Source: a candidate division KSB1 bacterium
Lineage (GTDB): Bacteria > Zhuqueibacterota > Zhuqueibacteria > Residuimicrobiales > Krinioviventaceae
Assembly: GCA_034521575.1 (NCBI GenBank)
Contig: JAXHMJ010000005.1
Coordinates: 806,001-870,000 of the forward strand
DNA: 64,000 bases
Direction: 5' to 3'
Shown here: piece by piece, positions 52,885-62,714 of the stretch
How positions within the stretch are numbered: position 1 is the first letter of the stretch
Layout of the letters: every line of letters starts with the position of its first letter
Program-made: the position numbers and the translations under genes
The notes under the pieces: model-generated
The model's database searches: none
The model's input: the letters and a program-made list of their open reading frames with translations, nothing else
What the model was told of the DNA's origin: nothing

Positions 52885-53283
52885 TTAACTCTTCATTTTT
52901 TTGATTAGAACATTAATATTTTCAAAAAGTCTCCTGGCTTGTAAGAGCCAATGCGTAACTTGATCTCTTTCAAATTGAACAAAATCTATATAATCCGCTT
53001 CTTGACGTCTTTCAAACAAATCGTTATAAATATATGCTATTTCTTTTGGAACTTTGCCAGTTCTCACATAATATTTATTAAATAAACTGCGTAATCCTGT
53101 ATGTTTGGAGGAGGATAAACCTTGACATAAAAAAAGTGCGGAGACTGCATAAAAACAAGCATAATAGAGACGATTTACACACGCATTTCAACGTTCATTA
53201 TCAGCACAAACATCCGCATCCTTTAAAGTTTCATTTGCCCGCTTCATACGGTATAATACAAGATCCTGACTCCATTCAGTCAC
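52885..53283 (-). pseudogene. HEPN-domain protein gene with an in-frame TGA
   Basis: From a GTG overlapping the MNT stop codon the frame reads TEWSQDLVLYRMKRANETLKDADVCADNER, a TGA stop, then NACVNRLYYACFYAVSALFL, and later GKVPKEIAYIYNDLFERRQEADYIDFVQF to the stop at 52885. Both halves match HEPN proteins (about 130 residues), where a tryptophan normally fills the position of the stop. A single TGG to TGA change would explain this. HEPN partners of minimal nucleotidyltransferases are typically RNase toxins or substrates for adenylation. Confidence 0.65.
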
Positions 53284-53594
53284 AACATTACTCCATCGCG
53301 TTGGACCTGCTGATAAAAGGGCATGTTTTGATATCGTTCACTATTCCATTCACCCCGACTGCGCACAATAGAAGTGAGGACATGGCCAGACTTCCACTCA
53401 ATTTCATAAAGACAGTGTCGAATCCTGTCAATACGTGCATCATCAATAGGCCCGTCAACTAAAATTAACAAATCCCAATCGGATTCAGGCCTCGCATCGC
53501 CTCGGGAGCGTGATCCATAAAGAATTATCTGTGAACCAGGTTCAATTTTTCGTACACTTTTTGTTATTTCATGAATCAAGGTTTTGCGCTGCAT
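53280..53594 (-). CDS. Minimal nucleotidyltransferase (MNT) of a HEPN-MNT pair
   Basis: A 104-residue nucleotidyltransferase with the superfamily motif ILYGSRSRGDARPESDWDLLILVDG at residues 24-48, containing the GSR and D-x-D metal-binding aspartates. Proteins of this size form HEPN-MNT toxin-antitoxin pairs, in which MNT may AMPylate and neutralise the HEPN partner. The stop overlaps the GTG of the HEPN gene. The pair is more AT-rich than its surroundings, suggesting transfer. With HEPN interrupted, the system may be inactive, but the MNT reading frame is intact. Confidence 0.85.
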   Translation of the reverse strand: MQRKTLIHEITKSVRKIEPGSQIILYGSRSRGDARPESDWDLLILVDGPIDDARIDRIRHCLYEIEWKSGHVLTSIVRSRGEWNSERYQNMPFYQQVQRDGVML

Positions 53595-53722
53595 AGAGAA
53601 ATCTCATAGTGTAAAAACATATAGTTCATTTAGAAACATTATCATATTTTTTTAAATTAGCAAGTAATTTTTTCGAATTCTAAATAAAGAGCTAAAAAGT
53701 TATTATGATAACAGGTCGTTGA

Positions 53723-54445
53723 TCAAAGCAAATAATCCATTTCCACCCGTTTCATACTGTTGAAAATATTTTCGCGCACGCCGGGAATCTCCTGTTCGAT
53801 CTGTTTGATCAAATCTTTTGCATATTGGCGTTTGGTGTGACCGTCGGACGGACATTCCTGATCAAACACAGGCAGTCCGCGTTCCTTGACGTGTTTTTTC
53901 AGTAACTCTTCCTCGATGTACATGAGCGGCCTTAAAATCTGGAATTTGCCGTGAAACACCTCCAGTCGCGGCGGCATGGTGCTGATCTCGCGATTGTAAA
54001 ACATATTCAACAGCAACGTCTCGATCATATCATCCTTGTGATGCCCCCAGGCGATTTTGTTGCAGCCAAATTTATCAGCTGTCTCGAATATGATTTTCCG
54101 CCGCCGGCGCGTGCACAGAAAACAGGGATTCTCCCGGTTGGCGTCCGAATGCGAAAACGGTCCGATTTCCGTTTTGATAACGGTTCCCTTTACATTGCAA
54201 CATTCAAAAAAATTCTGCATCACGCGTTTGCGTTCCGCCGCATGCTGAAACCCCATATCCACATACACGGCAGTGAGATCAATATTTTTGATATATCGAA
54301 TACGGTGTGCCAACAGGTCCAGAAGAGCCATGGAATCAGCGCCGCCGGACACAGTGATCAGGATATGATCTCCGGATTCAAACATATTGTATTCCCAGGC
54401 AGCCTTGTCAATGCGCGCTAAAAGTTCTTTATGCAGTTTGGTCAT
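53723..54445 (-). CDS. ttcA: tRNA 2-thiocytidine biosynthesis protein TtcA-like
   Basis: A 240-residue ATP pyrophosphatase of the TtcA/TilS family. The PP-loop SGGADSMALLDLL begins near residue 33. The cysteine pair CFLCTRRRR near residue 108 and CPSDGHTKRQYAKDLI near residue 200 match TtcA, which uses a [4Fe-4S] cluster to thiolate cytidine 32 in tRNA. HHKDDMIETLLLNMFY is also diagnostic. The family norm is somewhat longer (about 300 residues), but the core is complete. Last gene of the long minus-strand operon. Confidence 0.88.
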   Translation of the reverse strand: MTKLHKELLARIDKAAWEYNMFESGDHILITVSGGADSMALLDLLAHRIRYIKNIDLTAVYVDMGFQHAAERKRVMQNFFECCNVKGTVIKTEIGPFSHSDANRENPCFLCTRRRRKIIFETADKFGCNKIAWGHHKDDMIETLLLNMFYNREISTMPPRLEVFHGKFQILRPLMYIEEELLKKHVKERGLPVFDQECPSDGHTKRQYAKDLIKQIEQEIPGVRENIFNSMKRVEMDYLL

Positions 54446-54455
54446 ACAATTCCTT

Positions 54456-56465
54456 TTAACGATTAAAAAGCGAATCCGGTACGGACAGTTCCTTTACAAC
54501 ATCGGGAATGATGCCGCCGCTCAATTGCTGCGCCTGTTGAAACGTTTCCGCTGCGTCCTCCCCGACAGCCTGCTGCGTCCGCGCCTTGATATACAGCACC
54601 AGCGCCATTAGTTTCGGCCCGGTGTCCGCAGCCAGACTCAATGCATCATCAAAATAATCCAGGGATTCGCTGTAGCGTCCTTCAAGCGCCGCCAAAAATC
54701 CCGCCTTCGCCATGCAGCGCACCTGTCCCGCTGTATCGGACTCGCTTTCATACAAACGTAAAGCGGAATTACAGCGCGCATTGGCCTGACGCAGATCTCC
54801 CAACATGATATACAAACGGCTCAGTTGTTCGTCTGCGTGCGCCAGCTGTCCGGTCTTTCCGAGAATTTCGTAATAATCCGCAGCCGACCAGTAAAATTCC
54901 ACGGCTTCCCGGATATTGCCATCTCTGGCTTGTGTGCGCGCCAATTGCAAATACGCACGTGCGATATCCGTGTCACTGGACAAACGCAGCGCAGCATCCA
55001 GATAGCGCTGCAGCGCCCGCCGGGATGTATCGTATTGCTCCATGTCGCGCATCAATTCGCCGATTTCACGATCAGACCGCGCCGCACCCAGGGTATCCCC
55101 GGCCAGCAGCAGTTGTTGTTTGCGCGCCTCATAGTCCGCCCACAGCTGAAGCGGATCATTGCCTTCATTGGAAATATCGGCAAGCCGAAAATAATAGCGG
55201 GCCGCACGTTTATGATCACGACGTTCTTCCGCAACATCCGCCGCGCGTTCGTAAAAGAGCCGGGCCCGGTCCGGGAAACCGGTTGTCAGCAACGTTTCCC
55301 CCTGCAACGCCAGTACAATCTGCAGCCCGAATGCCTGTTGACGTGCGGTGAACAGCGTTTCAGCATTTTCCAGCAGAGTCAGGGCACGTTCATACTGTCC
55401 GGTCTGCATCAAATATCCGCCGTAATTGGCATACGTCCAGCCGTTCTCCGGAGCAGTGAGCAATGTTTGATAACACTGGTCCAAAACCGGTATGGTTTCA
55501 TCACCGGCCGAGTCCGGCCCGGACAATTCTATGGATGCCAGCCAGGCCAGTCCGCGGTGACAGTCGGTAACAGGTGACGTTGAAAGGGCCTGCTGAACTT
55601 TGCCCAAAGCCTTTTCACCGTAAAAGGCAAAAAGCAAAGCCTCAGTCAGAAAAGAGTCCGGGGCGCAGTCCAGTCTGCGAAAAGCATGCTGTTGCGGCCA
55701 GTAGGGAAGCCGATCCCGGTCCTGCGGGGGTGAAACAGCAAGCGTGAGGGTAGAATCAAATAAATTCACCAACACATCGGCGTTCATCGCGCTGCACAAA
55801 GAATCCGTTCGTCCGGGGGTCAGACCGGGATTCTCTGTCAGGGTTAGCTGAACACGCATTTTCTGCGACTGGTACCGGTTCAGAACCTGCTGGGCCACGG
55901 ACGCGCCGTGTAACGCCGACTGCAGAGATTTGGATTGCCGCGATGGCGACAGAAACAGTATCGAGTGTTCATCCACCACAAACGGAAATCCGTACTGGCT
56001 TTTTTGCGTCCGGATATCGTCAACAAATTCTTGAAACTGCCGCGTCAAAGATTCAGTATCGTGAGCCGGATCAAATGTCCGGCTGGTCACCGGCAAACCG
56101 GAAGGAAACGCGCGCGTTTCGATCCGAAACTTTAAAGATTTTCGTTCGACATCGGCATAGCAGAAACACAACACATCCAGTTCATATTCAGCGTCCAAAA
56201 CCTCAAGCCGGCCGCGCGCATAACTGTCAAAATCCCTTAGTAACACATCGCCAAAGGAGAACTGCAGGCTGTCTATGGATACATATTGTAGGTCCGCTGT
56301 CTCCTGCATGTAGGTCTGTAACTGATTGAACAGCTGTTCAGCCTGCCGCACTTGTTCCTGATTCTCATGCGACAACACCCACATGGAGCGCAGACTCAGA
56401 TGCAAAGGTTCAGCAGACAACAAATTTGTCAGTAAAAATACCACAATGATATAACGAAACTTCAT
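54456..56465 (-). CDS. Exported TPR-repeat protein of unknown function
   Basis: A 669-residue protein with an N-terminal signal (MKFRYIIVVFLLTNLLSAE). The first 300 residues form a domain without recognised family. From about residue 300 to 650 there are tandem helical repeats of TPR type (GWTYANYGGYLMQTGQYERALTLLENAETLF, DIARAYLQLARTQARDGNIREAVEFYWSAADYY, LDYFDDALSLAADTG). Such proteins act as scaffolds in the periplasm. Its start overlaps the stop of the heparinase-like gene (ATGA), so it may assist polysaccharide handling, which is inference. Confidence 0.8.
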   Translation of the reverse strand: MKFRYIIVVFLLTNLLSAEPLHLSLRSMWVLSHENQEQVRQAEQLFNQLQTYMQETADLQYVSIDSLQFSFGDVLLRDFDSYARGRLEVLDAEYELDVLCFCYADVERKSLKFRIETRAFPSGLPVTSRTFDPAHDTESLTRQFQEFVDDIRTQKSQYGFPFVVDEHSILFLSPSRQSKSLQSALHGASVAQQVLNRYQSQKMRVQLTLTENPGLTPGRTDSLCSAMNADVLVNLFDSTLTLAVSPPQDRDRLPYWPQQHAFRRLDCAPDSFLTEALLFAFYGEKALGKVQQALSTSPVTDCHRGLAWLASIELSGPDSAGDETIPVLDQCYQTLLTAPENGWTYANYGGYLMQTGQYERALTLLENAETLFTARQQAFGLQIVLALQGETLLTTGFPDRARLFYERAADVAEERRDHKRAARYYFRLADISNEGNDPLQLWADYEARKQQLLLAGDTLGAARSDREIGELMRDMEQYDTSRRALQRYLDAALRLSSDTDIARAYLQLARTQARDGNIREAVEFYWSAADYYEILGKTGQLAHADEQLSRLYIMLGDLRQANARCNSALRLYESESDTAGQVRCMAKAGFLAALEGRYSESLDYFDDALSLAADTGPKLMALVLYIKARTQQAVGEDAAETFQQAQQLSGGIIPDVVKELSVPDSLFNR

Positions 56466-58450
56466 ACTCTAACCTGTGCAGCGTTCTTGATCCGGATTTC
56501 GGTTCGCAGTTCGAACGGGCATTGGGCGTTCAAACGGACCACAATAACCGGCAGATCCTGCCTGTTGCCGAAACTCGGCGAGTGCGGCTGTTTCTGAATA
56601 TCAATACAAAAAGCTTGCTCACATTCGAATTTAAATTCCACCTGGAATCCATCAAAAGCACATATTACCTGCTGATCTTCCAGTACCGGTTCCGTGGTCA
56701 TATGATAAAACGCTTCCATCTCATGCAGTCCATTGCCGTGCACGGTGTCGGTCAGAATCCAGGTGCTGTGTTTATCAAACTCGACGCTCCGGTGTACAGT
56801 TCCCGTCTGTTTTCGATAGCCGTTATGTTTTGCATTCAGGATGATGCGGGCATCATCTTCAAAGACATGTTCGAATCCGGCTTGGGCGCGTCGCCCCCAT
56901 TGAAAAGGTCCCAGGGGGACGGACTGGTCCTGTCCGTCAATAATCAGTGTATTATGCGCAGCAGTGCCGCGAAAAGTGTCGCGTTCCTGTCCGGCGCCCA
57001 GATACAGCCAGGTTCCGCTGTCCACAAGCACCGGCTGACCGCTCACATTCAGAAACACACTCAGGGCATCCGCATGACCGTGAGCCGCCAGTTTTCCGAA
57101 TCCCAGCGGCCCGGCATCCATAACCATATGCTGCTGGAACGGCTGATTTTGACGGATGACGGCGTAACCGCTGTCCGGCAGATACGTCAATGCGGATTGC
57201 GGCATGGTGATCTGCAGAGCATCCCATGCCTGCAAGCCCCCGGAGCCGTTGAGCCAGAAAACAGCTTCCGGGCTGCCGGATTGTTTGTATTGACCGGATT
57301 CAAATCGGACCGCGCAACTGTTGAGCACGTCGTGATACAGAGGCCGGTCCGAACTTGAAAACGGAAACGCAGAACCATCATCGGCGTCCCCGATGTTCGG
57401 TACCCGGCCATTGGCATCCTGTAGAGCCAGACAGGCATCCGTCATACGGCGCAGACCCTGTGGTAACCGTTCGGGTACGGATTTACCGGTGATCCCGGCA
57501 CAGCGCAGGCCCAGCAGTCCGAATTCCAGCACATAGCGCTGATAGCCGGCGCTCTGCTCTTTGGTCATGCCGTCACTATGAACCTGCGCAGGCAGTTCTT
57601 CAAATAACAGCTTGAATCCATTTTTTCTCCATCGCTCTTCATTCAGCAGACCCGGATAACAAACACCGGCCACCATTAATGCAGCAGCCTCACCCAGCAG
57701 GTGGTTATTGGCGGATGAAAATCGGGAGGGGTGTTCCGCGATAAATTCCGCATGCTGCTCCACGGAATGCAGCACCCGGCTGAAAAATGATTTGGAAACC
57801 GGCGCTGGTTTGATGAGTGCAAGCGCGTAGGTCCAATTGATCAGCCGAAAGCCAACCTCAAGGGCGCTAATCCAGTTGATGCCGAAATACAGCGGATTGG
57901 TTTCGATCCAGTGCAGCCACTGTGCCTGCAGTTCATTTAGATAGCGCGTGTCCCCGGTCAGACTCCAGGCCAGCGCCAGAGTAAAAAAATGGGCGTGACG
58001 GTTGAATTCCCAGGTGTATTTGACTTCCGTAATCGAGCGGTCGGCATACAAATCATAGTGACTGCGGGGACGCACGGGAATGGATTGCCCGGACAGCCAG
58101 TCGAGATGCCAGTCGATTGTGTGTGCAAATGTATGCTCTGAACCGAAAATCGAGAATCGATGTTTTAAACAGTCATCGGCCTGATTTAACCGTATTGCTT
58201 GTTCTTTCGAAAAACGCTCCCGATAAACGTCCGAAATGGCACCGGCTGCAAAATCCGGCAGCAGACGATCAGCATGAATAAAAGAAACCGCCTGACCCGG
58301 TTCGATATCATAGCGCACTGTAAAATCACGGTGATCCTCCACCCGACGGCGGATCTCCCGGCGGTCACGAATTCGACACACGGAACGCCACAACAGTTCC
58401 AGGGGCGACATGGCGCGCAGACGCATGATGATATAGCGGAGATTCGGCAT
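56462..58450 (-). CDS. Heparinase II/III-like family protein
   Basis: A 662-residue protein with the two-part architecture of heparinase II/III-type lyases: an N-terminal alpha-helical toroid (about residues 80-370, with FNWISALEVGFRLINWTYAL-like signature near 195 and FSSANNHLLGEAAALMVAG near 250) and a C-terminal beta sandwich from about 400 (DAGPLGFGKLAAHGHADALSVFLN, with the conserved GHADALS motif near 445). No signal peptide is seen; bacterial relatives in exopolysaccharide clusters act on nascent uronic polymers. The ATG at 58450 overlaps the dinB stop; an upstream in-frame start 5 codons earlier is possible. Confidence 0.88.
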   Translation of the reverse strand: MPNLRYIIMRLRAMSPLELLWRSVCRIRDRREIRRRVEDHRDFTVRYDIEPGQAVSFIHADRLLPDFAAGAISDVYRERFSKEQAIRLNQADDCLKHRFSIFGSEHTFAHTIDWHLDWLSGQSIPVRPRSHYDLYADRSITEVKYTWEFNRHAHFFTLALAWSLTGDTRYLNELQAQWLHWIETNPLYFGINWISALEVGFRLINWTYALALIKPAPVSKSFFSRVLHSVEQHAEFIAEHPSRFSSANNHLLGEAAALMVAGVCYPGLLNEERWRKNGFKLLFEELPAQVHSDGMTKEQSAGYQRYVLEFGLLGLRCAGITGKSVPERLPQGLRRMTDACLALQDANGRVPNIGDADDGSAFPFSSSDRPLYHDVLNSCAVRFESGQYKQSGSPEAVFWLNGSGGLQAWDALQITMPQSALTYLPDSGYAVIRQNQPFQQHMVMDAGPLGFGKLAAHGHADALSVFLNVSGQPVLVDSGTWLYLGAGQERDTFRGTAAHNTLIIDGQDQSVPLGPFQWGRRAQAGFEHVFEDDARIILNAKHNGYRKQTGTVHRSVEFDKHSTWILTDTVHGNGLHEMEAFYHMTTEPVLEDQQVICAFDGFQVEFKFECEQAFCIDIQKQPHSPSFGNRQDLPVIVVRLNAQCPFELRTEIRIKNAAQVRV

Positions 58451-59640
58451 CAGTCGCGGATCCATTTTTCCGGGTGTTTGTCGTCAATCAGACTGGCGCG
58501 CGTGATTGACGTTTCACCGAATTTTTCGCGCACCGTGTCCAGCACATCGTCAAGTTTGCTGGTGTTCTGTGTCTGATCGGCAAACATATCCAGTTGACCC
58601 GGCGATGATTCCAGTTTGGACACACCAACACCCAGCAGCCGCAGTTTACCGGACAAATTCAGCCGTACAAACAAATCCAGAGCATGCGGGTACAGATCGT
58701 CAAAATGCTGCATGGACTGCTCGAGAGTGCGGGAACGGGTAAACGTGCTAAAGTTCTGCTGCCGCACTTTAATGCTGATGGTGCGGCCCCATATTTTTTT
58801 GCGGCGCATGTCGCGGCTCAGTTCATTGCAAAGATACAGCAGGGTCCTGCGGTGCGTTTCTGCGTCATCCACATCCTGGTCATATGTGATTTCGCGACTG
58901 ATGGATTTGCGTTCCTCATCCGTACAGACCAGCCGGTCGTCAATCCCGCGCGCCAGATTATAGAGCTTGACGCCCATTTTTCCAAACCGGCTTTGCAGAA
59001 AATCCAGAGAATACTGCATCAGATCACCGATCGTATGAATCCCCATATCTTTGAGAAGCGGCAGGGTCTTGCGTCCCACACCCCAGAGACGAGAAATGTC
59101 CAGAGGATGCAGAAAACATTCCACCTCATCCGCCTGAACCACAACCATGCCGTCCGGTTTGTCCAGGTCAGAAGCAATCTTGGCGAGAAACTTGTTGGGG
59201 GCAATCCCGACCGAGGCTGTTAAATGAACTTCATTCTGAATGCATTGTTTCAGATGTTCACCCAGCTGCCGCGGCGTTTTGTGTAACTTGTAGGTGGAGG
59301 TAATATCCAGAAACGCTTCATCAATACTCAGAGGTTCCAGATCCGGGGAATACCGTTGCAGAATCTGCATCACCCGACGCGACACCTCGGCGTAGCGTTT
59401 TCCGCGCGGCTTGACAAAAACGGCATGCGGACACTGTTTCCAGGCACGCGAGATAGGCATGGCGGAATGTATGCCATAGGTGCGCGCCTCGTAGCTGCAG
59501 GTGGACACCACCCCGCGCCCCTCCCCGCCTTTGGGATCCGCGCCCACAACGACGGGTTTACCGCGCAGCTCGGGAAAATCCAGCTGCTCGATGGCGGCAA
59601 AAAACGCATCCATATCCATATGTAAAATAATTGAACTCAT
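58450..59640 (-). CDS. dinB: DNA polymerase IV (DinB), Y-family
   Basis: A 396-residue translesion polymerase. Catalytic motifs: MDMDAFFAAIEQLDFPELRGKPVVVG at the start, YSPDLEPLSIDEAFLDIT with the SxDE pair near residue 104, and the little-finger domain with WGRTISIKVRQQNFSTFTRS near residue 280. The helix-hairpin motif for DNA binding is seen at DISRLWGVGRKTLPLLKDMGI. It synthesises past DNA damage at low fidelity and is often SOS-induced; no LexA box is visible because it sits inside an operon, overlapping the DNPH1-like gene upstream and the heparinase gene downstream. Confidence 0.95.
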   Translation of the reverse strand: MSSIILHMDMDAFFAAIEQLDFPELRGKPVVVGADPKGGEGRGVVSTCSYEARTYGIHSAMPISRAWKQCPHAVFVKPRGKRYAEVSRRVMQILQRYSPDLEPLSIDEAFLDITSTYKLHKTPRQLGEHLKQCIQNEVHLTASVGIAPNKFLAKIASDLDKPDGMVVVQADEVECFLHPLDISRLWGVGRKTLPLLKDMGIHTIGDLMQYSLDFLQSRFGKMGVKLYNLARGIDDRLVCTDEERKSISREITYDQDVDDAETHRRTLLYLCNELSRDMRRKKIWGRTISIKVRQQNFSTFTRSRTLEQSMQHFDDLYPHALDLFVRLNLSGKLRLLGVGVSKLESSPGQLDMFADQTQNTSKLDDVLDTVREKFGETSITRASLIDDKHPEKWIRD

Positions 59641-60077
59641 GACAATAGATCGAGAAAATCATCCACAGTCCGCTGCCAGTCAGAGCATTTTTCATATCGC
59701 ACCACTCGCAGGCTGGGATGCCGGTTTCCGGTGATCATTTTGGTGAGAAACACCTCGTTATGCACCAGACACAGCACCGGTTTGTCCTGCTGCAATGCCG
59801 TGGCGATCTCGATCCCGACACCCAGAGACGGATTCGACACTTCGGCAATCAGGGCATCGCTCTGCCGCAGCCAGGCCATATCGCGTTCGAAAATTTCAAT
59901 ATCCGTGTATTGATTTTCATGCTCTACCACATCCGGTTTAATAATATGCTCAGTGAGCACAACATGTTCCTTGTTCTGCAAAAAGGTCACCATATCGACA
60001 TAAGTCGATAAAAACGCCCGTCCCCCGGAAATCGATCCGGCAAAATACAAATTCAAACGGTCCTCCCAAAACGGCAA
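59637..60077 (-). CDS. Nucleoside 2-deoxyribosyltransferase/DNPH1-like protein
   Basis: A 146-residue protein with the Rcl/DNPH1 pattern: LYFAGSISGGRAFL at residues 10-23, the central RDMAWLRQSDALIAEVSNPSLGVGIEIATA near residue 65 with the catalytic glutamate in GIEI, and KPVLCL. DNPH1 hydrolyses the glycosidic bond of deoxynucleoside 5'-monophosphates; related enzymes swap bases. It may clear damaged or modified nucleotides, a role that would go with the coupled dinB. It overlaps dinB by 4 bases and follows the methyltransferase by 24. Confidence 0.85.
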   Translation of the reverse strand: MPFWEDRLNLYFAGSISGGRAFLSTYVDMVTFLQNKEHVVLTEHIIKPDVVEHENQYTDIEIFERDMAWLRQSDALIAEVSNPSLGVGIEIATALQQDKPVLCLVHNEVFLTKMITGNRHPSLRVVRYEKCSDWQRTVDDFLDLLS

Positions 60078-60101
60078 TTGCTGTTTTCTTTTTACTGTTT
60101 A

Positions 60102-60945
60102 CTATATACTTGTTTTCACTTGAAACTTATTTTGCACTCTAATAAACGTCCTCACCCCCTCTTTGACAAACTTGAGCAGCACTTTATCCAGCCCGCAGAC
60201 GGTGCAGCATTGATATATAAACACCTGAAAATTCTGAAAAAACGCTTCATTGACCGCGGCAAATTGGGGTGAATGGAACAAGCGGTTGATTCGGCGTCCC
60301 AATAATAACAATGCGGCCGGAATCTTCGCCGCGTATTTGACATCTTTTTCAAAGGTACCGCTTTCAAGCACCGTCAGACCGGCTTTGGATGCCATTGTTT
60401 CCAGTTCCTCGGGACGATACGCTGTGTGAAAATACTGCCCGTTTTCCCATTCGCTGCGCACGCCGTAATCGCGCATCACGCCGATGGACAGCCATTGCGG
60501 GCGCTTGCCGCGGGCATTGGGCGTGGTAATCAGCGCTTCGCCGCCCGGCGCCAGTATATGTGCCATACCGTTCATAATGTCCTGCGGATGCAGACAGTGT
60601 TCGATCACCTCGCTGCACAGTACATGATCCAGACTCGCCTTTTTGAAACAATACAGCCGTTCCGCATCAGCGACCAGATAATGCACGGGTTTGGCGCGCG
60701 CTGCCTGTTTCAGAGCGGTCAGACTCAGATCCGCTCCGCACCCGCAATCCGCCGTTATAGCGCTGCAGATACATGCCGCGATTGGTGCCGATCTCCAGCA
60801 GTGAACCGCTTCGGGATTGCAGCCAGTCCAGCACAAACCGCTTGCGCAGCATACCTCGCAAGGTGTGATAGACGTTTTCTTCTTCGGGATAGTTTGCACC
60901 GACACTGTCATAAAAGCGTTTCATGGTTTGTGAATCAGAACTCAT
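60102..60945 (-). pseudogene. SAM-dependent methyltransferase, frameshifted
   Basis: The first frame from the ATG at 60943-60945 reads MKRFYDSVGANYPEEENVYH and the SAM-binding loop LLEIGTNRGMYLQRYNGG. It then loses frame near 60755; the next frame continues CGCGADLSLTALKQA, LVADAERLYCFKKASLDHVLCSEVIEHC, ILAPGGEALITTPNARGKRP and on to the stop at 60102. One extra G in the GGCGGA run accounts for the break. The restored class I methyltransferase has about 280 residues. Its start overlaps the flippase stop, so it may modify a polysaccharide or lipid carrier product. Confidence 0.75.
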
Positions 60946-62436
60946 GAATCGCCTCCGTTTTTCCGCTGTAGCACGCCTTTGATCAGATCCAGCTCATCGC
61001 GCTGAAAAAATCCGCTGATATAAAGAGCTGCGGGATAAAGCAGGAAAATGCCGGCTTTGAGCAAAGTATTGGCATACACCGGCTGCCAACGCATCAAAAC
61101 GAAAAACACAGCGACCACAGCCGCCAGTTTGATGATCCGGCCCCATTCATAACGCACGTAATAGAGTTTTCGCGTCACCCAATACAAGGTAAACGACATG
61201 ACCATATACGCCGCGAGCCGCGCCCAGGCCGCGCCCATCATCCCCAGAACCGGGATCAGAGTGATGTTGGTGATCACATTGGCGGACATGCCGGCAAAGG
61301 TGATCCAGGGCAGGTACTTTGTCTTTTTATGCACATAAATGCCGATGAGAAAATTCAAATACGCGGCATAGAAAATATAAGCCAGAAAAATAAGCGGCAC
61401 CACCTGAGTGGCGCTCCAGAACTCTTTTCCCAGAATGGTGATATCGCCGATGCGCAGATGCACAATCTCTTCAATGAACGCAGAAAAGAACAAAAACACC
61501 ACGGTGCAGGCGGTAATCACATAAGTAAACACCTTTTGAAAGATCTGTTTGGCATTTTCCTGTTTCAGGGTGGAAAGAAAAAACGGGTGCCAGGCGAAGC
61601 GAAACGCCGTGACAAACAGCGCCATGAACATGCCGAGTTTGTGTCCCTGACTGAATACGCCGACCGCCTCCACATCGGCCAGACGTTCCAGTAAAATCCG
61701 GTCCACCGTATCCATGAGCGCCACACACATAGTGGACGGCAAATACGGGATACCGAACGCAAACAGCTCTTTGAGCATGGACCGGGAAAAATTCATGGTC
61801 AGCCGCCGCAGTCCGATGGGCAGCAAGGCGAGAAAAGTCACACCCGAGGCAATGAGATTGGCATAGAAAATGGCTTCCACTCCCGATGTCCATGCCGATA
61901 ATGAAAATGAAATTAAATCCCAGATTGACGGATACATTGAGAAATTTGAACAGAATAAACGATGTGGAACGCTCTTCGGCGCGCAGGATGAGAAACGGCA
62001 TAAAACACAGCGCATCAAACATTAATATTCCGGCCACCACCCGGACCATCATCACCAGATCGATGGTCAGTTCCTGAACATTACCACTAAAAATATGACC
62101 TGCAATCCATTCGGCATTAAAAATAATCAAGGCGCTGAAAAGAATCGATGTACCGATCATGGTGAGAAAGGCGGTAGTGAACACCTGGTTTTTTTGTTTG
62201 TCCGTATCGCCCATAATGTAAAAGCGAAAAAACGCGGTATCCAGACCATAGGCATAGACAATGGTAAAAATTCCAAGATAGGTAAAGATGAGTCCGGCCA
62301 CACCCATATCCGCTTTGGGGAAAATATTGGTGTGCAGGGGCATGAGCAGAAATATAATAGCGCGGGTCAGAATATGCCCGACCCCGTACACAGCGGAATG
62401 TTTGACCAGACGCAATATGGAGCGAAATATGGACAT
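60942..62436 (-). pseudogene. Polysaccharide flippase (Wzx/MATE-like), frameshifted
   Basis: Two frames together give a protein of about 497 residues with 12-14 membrane helices. The first frame (from 62436) starts SIFRSILRLVKHSAVYGVGHILTRAIIFLLMPLHTNIFPK, typical of oligosaccharide flippases, and runs to about FIFIIGMDIG. The second continues GVEAIFYANLIASGVTFLALLP and ends at 60942. One extra base at about 61881 causes the break. Wzx-type flippases move undecaprenyl-linked oligosaccharides across the inner membrane. It is the first gene of the minus-strand operon with the methyltransferase, heparinase-like protein and others. Confidence 0.78.
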
Positions 62437-62628
62437 ACAGGATTCCCGGAAGCTAAAGTGAATGGATTGTTCGATTAAAAAGTAATGTAATAGTTTTGGG
62501 AAAAAATTGCTAATGCTTTTTTAAAGAGTAAATAAAGTGTTAAAGAAAAGCAGAGGCAAACGGATAAATCGGCTAAAAATGGTTTGTCGGTTTATAAATT
62601 GAACCGTTTTGAAACGTTTACAGGCATG

Positions 62629-62665
62629 ACCGCCCCGGATGGACAAAATGAATATCCGGGGCGGT
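62629..62665. repeat. Perfect 12-bp GC-rich hairpin
   Basis: ACCGCCCCGGAT (62629-62640) and ATCCGGGGCGGT (62654-62665) pair fully around a 13-base loop. No T-run follows on either side, so a structural RNA, a protein site or an element end are all possible. Confidence 0.6.
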
Positions 62666-62714
62666 TCTGAACAGGGATATTCATCGGGGGCAATAGACTT
62701 TAATTGCGAAACTC

